DNA of 64,000 nucleotides from Bidens hawaiensis (taxonomy: Eukaryota > Streptophyta > Magnoliopsida > Asterales > Asteraceae). The translations under genes were made by a program, and so were the position numbers. Positions 46,368-55,061 of the stretch are shown in pieces. Position 1 is the stretch's first letter, and each line of letters begins with the position of its first letter. The notes beneath the pieces were generated by a model. The model searched no databases. It worked only from the letters and a program-made list of their open reading frames with translations, and was not told the origin of the DNA. Where the stretch lies: contig JAIQDT010000188.1 of NCBI GenBank assembly GCA_021521415.1, positions 372,001 to 436,000 of the forward strand, written 5' to 3'.

Positions 46368-46379
46368 TGGTATCAGAGC
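46368..46379 (+). other. SIRE primer-binding site (tRNA-Met type)
   Basis: TGGTATCAGAGC lies two bases after LTR B. LTR C lacks it and is followed by C1 sequence, which fixes LTR B as a 5' LTR. Confidence 0.93.
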
Positions 46380-46930
46380 ATTTGCTCGATTGTGTGGTTC
46401 GGGATATTCACGCGGGTGTAGAATTCGTTTCATTTCGGGTGTTACCGAGACGAGTTTGTGGTGTTTTTGCTCATTCTAGCTTCCTACCAGTGTGTTTAAG
46501 CCTTCAAATCGTCAAAATCGTCGTTAAAATCCGTTTTTCAGATCTGCAGAAAGTTCAAGTTCGTCAGGCGAAGTTGCTGTTCATCAGGCGAAGTTGCCGT
46601 CAGGATTCGTAGGGTTTCAGCGAAGATATAAGGAGAAGCGAAGTTATTCATAACTTCGCCTACCTCCTCAACTTCGCCTAACTCAGCGAAGTTCTTCTCA
46701 AGTTCGCCTCGTTCAGCGAAGTTCTCTTCAAATTCGCTTACTTTCTAAGTTCGCTTATCCTAAGCGAAGTTGTTCTCAACTTCGCCCATTTACGCGAATT
46801 TACAAAGGATCCAGCGAAGTTTTTACTTAAGCGAAGTTATACTTAACTTCGCCTACAGTACTATTTCGAAGAAATTTTTCTAACTTCGCCCATTTCAGAA
46901 TTTATTCGGGTTTCTTAGTCTTCAAGAAGG
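46380..46930 (+). other. SIRE leader with GCGAAGTT/AACTTCGC dyads
   Basis: From about 46562 to 46893 the leader carries roughly twenty GCGAAGTT or AACTTCGC octamers and close variants in alternating orientation, often separated by 5-6 bases, which can form many short hairpins. There is no ORF. The gag ATG at 46931 follows. Confidence 0.8.
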
Positions 46931-49570
46931 ATGTCGTCAATCAACATTTCAGAGCTTGTCAAGATGGAAGTTGAAGCAGGGTCAGCCACAAAGGCCCCAA
47001 GATTGCTAAAAGGAACTGACTTTGTTGCGTGGAAGGATCGGTTCATACAGTATGTTAAGTACCAGGGTGCAAAAATGTGGGTATGCATCCAAGATGGATA
47101 TATTCCACCAATCATGCAGTATGAGGGTCGAGACCAAATAAAGAAATACAGTAAAATGGAAGAGGAGGAGAAGAAGATGTACGAAGCCGAAAGCAAGGCT
47201 CATGCTGCAATCACAATGGCTCTTCCGCAGGAGATCCTCCATACATTCAGAAAGTATACATCGGCTAGAGAGCTTTGGGAAGCTCTTGAGAGCAGATTCG
47301 AAGGAAATGTAGGCATTCGGGCCTCAAAGATAAAGCTGCTTAAAACTCAATTTTCAGTCTTTAAGTACTTAAAGAACGAATCTCTTGATGATATTATCAC
47401 TCGATATTATCATCTCATGACTGAATTGAGTAACTACTCCATTTCCTACCGAGAGGAAGAGATTGTAGAAAAACTTCTCGATGCTCTCTCACCAAAATGG
47501 GAGATGTATACTGTATTAATGAGAGAAGACAAGGACTTCTCTACTTATGATCTTGAAACCGCTGTCAACAAGCTCAGAACTTTTAAGCTTAATATGGTGA
47601 GGAAAGAATCATCTATGGATCAGGTTCAAGATCCAAGCATGTATGGTGCGAAAGTGAACTCCAATACAAGTTCAAAAACTGACTCTGCCGCCTACTACTC
47701 GAAAGGTGAGTCGGGTGCCAATTCTTCACAGGAGGGGCATGTGTCAGTAAATTCAAATGGGGATGTTTGCTTTGTTGCAAGTGGATCAAGTGGTACTCAA
47801 CAGACAGCAAGCCAGAGTGGTGGATCTTCAAGTTCCTCAAGCAATAATTACTCAAAGATGCCAATGAGCGTCAAATCTGTTGAAGAGCAGTTTGGCCTCT
47901 ATGCTTCATTTATTGCTTCATACGAAAACTATATTCAAGGAAAAGTAGTTGATCCGGCAATGCTAGATGAAGACTATGACCAGATCGATGCTGATGATCT
48001 GGAGGAGATGGATTTACAATGGCAGATGGCCATGATAGTGAGGCGAGTGAAGAAGTTCATGGGGAAGACGGGGAGAAAGTTTGTTGGTGGCAGGCCAGGG
48101 TTCGACAAGTCCAAGGTAAGGTGCTATAACTGTCAACAAAACGGGCACTTTGCCAAAGATTGCAGAAACGAGAGAGTTGAGTGTGGTCAGGGCCGGTCTC
48201 CACAGCACACTGGAAGTACTAAAGAAGTCAATGCCATGCTGTCCAGAGAAGCCGGTGAATACAACTGGAACCTGCATTTGAATGAAAATAATGAACAGGC
48301 AAATATGGCTAAGGTTGAGAATGAAGAACGTGAGAAGACTACAGGAGAAGAGAAAGCTACTGGTAAGGAAAAAGCTTTCATGGCAGATAACAATGATCAA
48401 ATCTCCGAGGTAAGTTCTAAATCGTTTTGTACTAAATGTGAGAATTTGTCTGAGCAACTTGCTACCATGACTGATCAGTATGTTCGTTTAGATGCTGAAT
48501 TTAAAACTCTTAAAGAAGATCATCACTTCACAAAAGCAAGAGAAAACAGTTACAAAGTTAAAATTAAAGCATGTGAAAAAGATGTTAAAAGCTTAAAAAC
48601 TAAACTTGCTGAGAAAATTGAAGTTATTGATCTTATTTATGAGGTTTTAGAAGAAAAGACTAAACTGATTGCTGAACGTGAAAAGCAGATTGCTGACCAC
48701 CAGGTGAAAGTGGTGGAACTGTACCGAAATCTGGAGCAGTTCCGAAATTCCTCAGCTATTCTTGATCACCTTGTTTGTGATCAAAGTACCTCTACAAAGA
48801 GAGGAGGAATTGGTTATCACGAGGTTCCACCACCGTATAACCATAATTACACTTTTAACCCTAGTGTACAGAAATCTGCTGATTTTGAAGTTCCTCAGAC
48901 AGTTCCTATCAAGGTTACAAGTAAAGATTCAAGTGTTAGTAGTGACGAAACGAGTTTGCCTGTTTCAAGTGTAAATATTTCTGTTACGAGTCCGGTCTCA
49001 TCGGATTCGGATAAGTTGTCCGAATCTGGTAAGACAAAAGAGAAGGTAGTGTTACCCACTGGTGGAGATAAAGATAAAACTTCTAAAAAGAGTACTCCAC
49101 TCAACCCGTACGTCCCACCTTATGTGAGACGAACGGCTGGTAACACTGCCTCTACATCCAAAACAACATTTGAAAAGAAAATGGAGTATAGGTGTTGTTT
49201 TAGATGTAATAAGGTAGGACATCTTGTTGCAGATTGTCCTCTGACGCCAAAATTCAGAGGTGGGAGGCCTATTAAAACTGAGCATAAGTCTACTGGTAAT
49301 TTTAATACTGTTAAAAATGAAAACCCTTTAAAGTTTCAAAATATAACTAATTCAGGTTTTCACAGAAACAAACCTCAGTTTTACAATGCTAATCACCAAA
49401 CCGTAAGATATAATACTTTCAATACACATAGGTTTGGAAAGCCTCATAATCAATCTCCAATGAGATTTCCTACTAGGACTGACAGGAATTATTCAAATGC
49501 TAACTTCGGAAAGCAGAAGTACGGGATGTATAGATCCAAGACCAATTGGTCTTGGGTCCCTAGATTCTAA
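46931..49570 (+). CDS. gag: SIRE gag, intact, 879 codons
   Basis: ATG at 46931 (MSSINISELVKMEVEAG). The copia capsid core (residues about 25-230) reads RLLKGTDFVAWKDRFIQY, ELWEALESRFEGN and LKNESLDDIITRYYHLM. Zinc knuckle 1 is CYNCQQNGHFAKDC at about 397-410. A Glu/Lys-rich coiled coil spans about 500-620, and zinc knuckle 2, CFRCNKVGHLVADC, is near 755-768. It ends WSWVPRF with TAA at 49568-49570. Gag forms the particle and packages RNA. Two knuckles with a coiled spacer are usual for large SIRE gags. Pol lies in the -1 frame after this stop. A perfect donor GAG|GTAAGT at 48407-48415 lies between knuckle 1 and the coiled coil. Confidence 0.92.
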   Translation: MSSINISELVKMEVEAGSATKAPRLLKGTDFVAWKDRFIQYVKYQGAKMWVCIQDGYIPPIMQYEGRDQIKKYSKMEEEEKKMYEAESKAHAAITMALPQEILHTFRKYTSARELWEALESRFEGNVGIRASKIKLLKTQFSVFKYLKNESLDDIITRYYHLMTELSNYSISYREEEIVEKLLDALSPKWEMYTVLMREDKDFSTYDLETAVNKLRTFKLNMVRKESSMDQVQDPSMYGAKVNSNTSSKTDSAAYYSKGESGANSSQEGHVSVNSNGDVCFVASGSSGTQQTASQSGGSSSSSSNNYSKMPMSVKSVEEQFGLYASFIASYENYIQGKVVDPAMLDEDYDQIDADDLEEMDLQWQMAMIVRRVKKFMGKTGRKFVGGRPGFDKSKVRCYNCQQNGHFAKDCRNERVECGQGRSPQHTGSTKEVNAMLSREAGEYNWNLHLNENNEQANMAKVENEEREKTTGEEKATGKEKAFMADNNDQISEVSSKSFCTKCENLSEQLATMTDQYVRLDAEFKTLKEDHHFTKARENSYKVKIKACEKDVKSLKTKLAEKIEVIDLIYEVLEEKTKLIAEREKQIADHQVKVVELYRNLEQFRNSSAILDHLVCDQSTSTKRGGIGYHEVPPPYNHNYTFNPSVQKSADFEVPQTVPIKVTSKDSSVSSDETSLPVSSVNISVTSPVSSDSDKLSESGKTKEKVVLPTGGDKDKTSKKSTPLNPYVPPYVRRTAGNTASTSKTTFEKKMEYRCCFRCNKVGHLVADCPLTPKFRGGRPIKTEHKSTGNFNTVKNENPLKFQNITNSGFHRNKPQFYNANHQTVRYNTFNTHRFGKPHNQSPMRFPTRTDRNYSNANFGKQKYGMYRSKTNWSWVPRF

Positions 49571-49590
49571 TCATTTGCTTTATTGTGCAG
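48410..49590 (+). other. Predicted alternative intron joining gag to pol in SIRE
   Basis: The donor is GAG|GTAAGT with the exon ending at 48409 after a complete gag codon. The acceptor is TTTGCTTTATTGTGCAG ending at 49590. Its length is 1181 nt. Joined, the reading passes from NDQISE directly into [18 protein letters not shown], the start of protease, in frame. C1 has the same arrangement. No RNA evidence is available to me. Confidence 0.45.
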
Positions 49591-52500
49591 GAACAGTTGA
49601 ACAGGGCTGCCCACAGTCTTTGGATTATAGATAGCGGCTGTTCCCCGGCACATGACGGGCAACAAATACTTGTTGCATGACTTAAAACCTGTTCAGGGAG
49701 CCAGAGTTAGTTTTGCTGGTGAAAGTGGAGGAAGAATTACGGGAAAAGGAACGGTGTCCAATGGGAAGATGACACTTGAGAATGTGAATTTTGTGGAAGA
49801 GCTGAAGCACAATCTGCTGAGTGTGTCGCAGATTTGTGATAAGGAGTATACTGTTCACTTCACGAAGAATGAGGCGATCGTGTTGAAGCCTGGTTTTCAG
49901 ATACCAGAAGAGTGGATAGTGATGACAGCTCCACGTGATACAAATACATATGTGATGGATATGAGGTCTACTGAAATGGCCTTGGGAGAATCATGTTTGT
50001 TGACAAAAGCAAGCGAATCAGAATCCGAACTATGGCACAGGAGAATGGGGCACATTCATCTTCGGAAGATGAACCACATTGTCAAAAATGGGCTTGTGAT
50101 GGGCGTTCCCTTGAAAAGTTTTAACTTTGAAGACAAATGTATTGCATGCAAGAAGGGAAAGCAACACAAGAAATCCCATCTCACCAAGAAGGTCAACTCA
50201 ATTGCCAGTACTCTAGAACTGCTTCACATGGATCTCTTCGGTCCAGTGAATGTAAAAAGTCTAGGAGGTACTTCTTACTGCTTGGTGATCACTGATGACT
50301 ACTCGCGATACTCGTGGGTATATTTTCTGAAATCGAAAGATGAGACGGCTCAAATGGTGAAGAGTTTGATTACTAAAGTTGAGAACGTCATGAGTAAATC
50401 AGTTAAGTTCATCAGAAGTGACAATGGGACAGAATTCAAGAATTTTGAAATGGAGATCTTCTGTCTTCAGAAAGGAATTGAACATCAATACAGCGCTCCG
50501 TATACTCCGCAACAGAATGGAGTGGCTGAAAGGAAGAACCGAACTTTAATTGAAGGAGCCAGGACTATGCTGGCAGATTCGAAGCTTCCTGTGATGTTCT
50601 GGGCTGAAGCAGTCGCTACAGCCTGCTATGTTCTGAATAGAGTGTTAACCGTTAAGAGACTTGGTAAAACTTGCTACGAGCTTATGCATGGAAGGAAGCC
50701 CAACTTGAGTGGTCTTGAACCATTCGGGTCTCCTTGTTCGATCTTGAAGACAAATTCGAAATTTGGAGAAGTAGCCGATGAAGGAATCTTAGTCGGTTAC
50801 GTTGTTGGGACTCCCAACAGGCGTGTCTTCAATACTTCAACTTGCAAGGTGGAGGTGGTATGTAACACTGACATCACAAGTTACCAACCGCCAAAACCAA
50901 GCAATGGACCTGCTGAGCTTTTCGACTATGTTAAGCTTTTCAAGTCGTTTAACGTACCAGATTTGGAGATTTCTGAAGAAGAAGAAAGAGCTGCGACGAA
51001 GATGATGCTCGATGAGGAAGAAAATCTATTGCAAAGACAGCTGATTGAAAAATGTCAACCTTCCTCATCAAACACTATCGATACCCCTGCTGCCTCAACT
51101 GAAGAAGAATTTATCAATCCTTTTCACTCTCAGCATGAAACAACCATTGATGAGATCTCTTCTAATTTGGAAGATAATTTGCATGTCGGTTCTGTTCCGA
51201 CCACGAGAATTCATAAAAATCACCCTTTGGATAATATGATTGGTGATGTGTCCTCAGGTGTACAAACGAGAAGCAGGTTGAATGAACACACCTGTGTTTA
51301 TACAAGCATTAAGGAGACAGGAATAATCGATGAATGCCTGTATACCTGCTTTATAAGCCAGATTGAACCGAAAAATTATCAAATGGCTTTAAAGGACAGC
51401 TCGTGGGTCGAGGCCATGCAAGAAGAGTTGGCTCAATTCGAGAAGATGGAAGTTTGGACGTTGGTTGAAAAACCAAAGAATGTGCATGCGATAGGCACAA
51501 AATGGGTGTTCAAGTGCAAGAGAGATGATAAGGGGATCATTATAAGAAACAAGGCGAGGCTTGTCGTGAAAGGTTTTAATCAACAAGAGGGGATTGATTA
51601 TAACGAAGTGTTTGCTCCTGTCGCCAGATTGGAAGCCATAAGATTGTTTCTGGCGTTTGCTGCTCATGAAAAGATGAAGGTGTTTCAGCTAGATGTGAAG
51701 AGTGCGTTCCTCAATGGGAAAGTGGATGAGGTTGTGTATGTTGAGCAACCTCCGGGTTTTCCTGACCCAGACTATCCAGATCACGTGTACAGGTTGAGCA
51801 AGGCGTTGTATGGATTACATCAGGCACCTCGTGCCTGGTATTCAACGTTATCGGACTACTTGCTAGAAAATGGTTTTGAAAGGGGTTTGATCGACAGTAC
51901 TTTGTTTGTGAAGAGAGAAGGAAGTGACTTCCTGCTAGTTCAAGTCTACGTGGATGACATCATATTTGCTGCATCAAGAGTCTCCATGTGTCAGGAATTT
52001 GAGGCCGTTATGAAGAAAAGATTTGAAATGAGTGCTATGGGTGAACTAACTTTCTTTCTAGGATTGCAGGTTGATCAGAGGAAGGACGGGATGTTCATTC
52101 ATCAAACGAAGTATGTTCATGATGTGCTCAAGCGCTTCAAGATGGAGGACAGTTCTCCATATGATACTCCAATCTGAGTCAATCACAAATTGGGTGCTGA
52201 AGTAGACGGTGATGCAGATGTGGACCCAACTCAATATCGGGCGATAATAGGTTCTTTAATTTACTTAACTGCATCTAGGCCTGATATAATGTTTGCTGTT
52301 TGTCTTTGTGCACGTTTTCAGGCAAATCCAAAAGAATCTCATTTGAAAGGTGCAAAGAGGATACTGCGGTATCTCAAGGGCAAGCCGAAGCTGGGGTTGT
52401 GGTACCCGAGAGGAGGTGACTTGGAGCTGGTCGCTTACACGGACTCTGATTATGGAGGGTGCAATCAGAGTCGGAAGTCAACAACTGGAGGTTGTTAGTT

Positions 52501-52894
52501 TCTTGGTGGAAGATTAGTTTCATGGCAGTGCAAGAAACAGACGTCAGTTGCAATCTCAACGTGCGAAGCTGAATATATGGCAGCATCCAACTGCTGTTCT
52601 CAGGTTTTGTGGATTCAGCAACAATTGCGCGACTATGGTCTGAATTTCTTACTTACTCCTATTTTAATTGATAACACTGCTGCCATCTCAGTAATTAACA
52701 ATCCCGTGAAGCATAGTAAAACTAAACATATTGACATTCGTCATCACTTCATACAGGATTGTGCTGAGAAGAAACTGATCAAGGTCGAAAAGGTCGATAC
52801 GCTGGAAAATTTCGCTGATTTATTTACAAAAGCGTTTGATAAATCCAGATTTAAAAACCTAATTGAGCTGAACGGGATGATCAATCCCGAGTAA
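49591..52894 (+). pseudogene. pol: SIRE pol: protease, integrase, RT, RNase H, with three lesions
   Basis: The protease motif WIIDSGCS is in the -1 frame relative to gag; one extra C near 49645 then shifts the frame, and [14 protein letters not shown] follows. Integrase has [51 protein letters not shown] and [16 protein letters not shown] (D, D, E). RT has [26 protein letters not shown] and [16 protein letters not shown] (YVDD). RNase H has LVAYTDSDYGGC and STCEAEYMAASNC, ending IELNGMINPE at 52894. TGA at 52175-52177 and TAG at 52496-52498 interrupt one otherwise open frame. As it stands it cannot make full Pol. Confidence 0.92.
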
Positions 52895-52910
52895 CCATGT
52901 TTTTGTGTTA

Positions 52911-52952
<42 letters not shown>

Positions 52953-54246
52953 ATCACTATTGCTTAAAATTAATCGGTTACCTCAGATTGATGGACATAT
53001 CCTCGGATATGTTTTGGTCCTCGTTTCTACTTAGAGAATGAGGGTCGCCATTAACCAGATGACTGAAAGTGACCGGGGCGATTATGATGTGTTTTCTTTC
53101 TGTCGCTGAAAATTAGTCGGTCATACATAGTTAAAAGGACACATACTTGTATGTGGTCGGTCCAGTTGATCCATTGGATCTTCAGGATTGCCGTTTACCT
53201 GAAGACTTTGACGTGATCGGGGTGACTGAAGTCAAAATTTTTTTAGGGAAATGAAATTACTTTTCAAGTCTAATACTTCGTAAAGAAGTTCTTTGCTATG
53301 TTTAACAGAAAATTGATCCAACCTTGGAAAATGATATATATACTAACTTTGTGTGCTTAACTGGTGAAGTTATTAGGCTTAAAAGGCTTTAGGACAATCA
53401 TTGTATGTCATGGTAACTTTTTATGGTGCGTAAAAGTAGATGTGATACAAATTAAAGTTTACTTGATTTTATGTGGAAACTCCTTAAGAGTTTTGCGTGT
53501 CTTCATGTATATCTTTCCGAATGATAGGCAGAAAAGTGATTACCCAGTCATACACGAGCCCGTAAGTGTTCTGATTCCCGTGAAGAAAGCGTTTCAAGAC
53601 ACTGCAGTGATCCAGATTCGGGACTTGCAGTTATTTAATTACGCTGAAGTCTATAAGTATGTTCGAAAAAAAAAAAATACTTACAAGTTATGAAGTTATT
53701 GTAACATTAGAGAGTTCAAGATATCGAGACTTCTCAATCATGGAGTAAGAATGAATACGGGATCCAGACATAGAATACTTACAAGTAAATCAGACACTAT
53801 GGGTCGAAGTCAATTCGGGGTGACTTGGGGAAAGCCAAATACGCTTTGAGGATAGATAGGAGGCATCAATATTTCTGAGTTGTTGCCCACTTAAATTTTA
53901 AGGATTAATTGAACCTAACTCGTATCACAGAAACGATGAAAACCATCTTAAGTATATTACCTGCTTACAACCTGTCTCTATATGTCATAATACAGCTAAA
54001 CACAGATCTATGTAACAGTCACGTAGTTAGTATGATTCCTGTTAGGATCTTTTCTAAAACGTGGTGTCCCTGACTAGACTGAAATTTGATCCCTTATTTG
54101 TTAAATTTTTATAAGTTTTTCCTATTTTTATAGTTGTACTATTTTATAACTGGTTACTTAGACATGATCATATTTGTTTAACTCTTTTTGGAAGTTTCAA
54201 ATGTTAATTGCAAAATGTTCAAACTTAAAGGTTTGATTTTGAAATA
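52895..54246 (+). other. SIRE spacer between pol and the ORF3 promoter, with a 34-base A run
   Basis: No credible ORF. An uninterrupted run of 34 A occupies 52918-52951, shortly after the pol stop. The rest is AT-rich, with repeated wording around 'gtgaccgggg' (53069 and 53214) that suggests an old local duplication. Confidence 0.7.
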
Positions 54247-55061
54247 TTAGGCGAAGTTGTTGAATCAGGCGAACTTGTGCTTAACTTCGCCTAGGCGAAG
54301 TTATCCGTAACTTCGCCTGAACCAACACTGACCCTATATAAGGATTATTAAACAGTGATTTTCATTATTTTCAAAATTATCAGCGAACTTAAGCTCCGAA
54401 TTTTCCGGCGAACTTAAGAATTTTCCGGCGAACTTGATTCCTTTTCGATTTCGATCTTCGTTTCCAGTTTCGATTATCACTTGAGGGTACGTGTTGTCGA
54501 TATACATCACTAACATGTTCTTTCATAGAAGTTTTTACCCGGTTCGAGACCTCGGGTCGTCGGACCTTCAAAACCGAGTTTTTCAAACATGTGTTACGTG
54601 TTCATGGACGAACTTTTCGTCTTAATAACATTAATATGTTGTGTTCTTCTCTCCTGGATCGTCAAATTGTGCGAAATCATCGGATTTTTGGCCGTTTGAA
54701 TCTGAACAGTCGCCGATTCAGATGAAGGCGAAGTTAGGGTTTAGGCGAAGTTATCCGCAACTTCGCCTGGGGCTTAATTTCGCTTAAGGCGAAGTTATCC
54801 GCAACTTCGCCTGTAGCTTAATTTCGCCTAACTCTTATCTTCGCCTAGGCGATGTTGTGATAAGGCGAAGTTAACATCAACTTCGCCTTGATCATTTTAC
54901 TTAAAATTAATTAGACGAACTTACAGATGAAGCGAAGTTGTTCCCAACTTCGCCTCACCTTTAAGTTCGCCTATACATGTTTGATCACAACTTCGCTCAT
55001 GGTATAAAGCGAACTTGTGAGTTGCTTAACGGTTATCTAACTTGGTTCGTTTAGTGCAGAT
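54247..55061 (+). promoter_or_regulatory. Internal promoter and leader intron of SIRE ORF3 (predicted)
   Basis: AGGCGAAGTT and AACTTCGCCT inverted pairs (54250-54318) are the same units as in the LTR. They are followed by CCCTATATAAGG (TATA box, 54335-54341). A leader continues to a donor-like GAGG|GTACGT (intron from 54487). The acceptor GGTTCGTTTAGTGCAG ends at 55059, two bases before the ORF3 ATG at 55062. The predicted intron is 573 nt and contains further dyads (54720-55010). The layout parallels Athila-2 33889-34700. Confidence 0.55.

Noticed and set aside
46562..46893. CRISPR-like array of GCGAAGTT octamers
   Set aside because: Units are too short, irregularly spaced and in alternating orientation, and they lie in a plant retrotransposon leader.
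53364..53693. 109-codon ORF between SIRE pol and ORF3
   Set aside because: No recognisable pattern, antisense or sense partner, or upstream signal; it is within the expected size for random frames.
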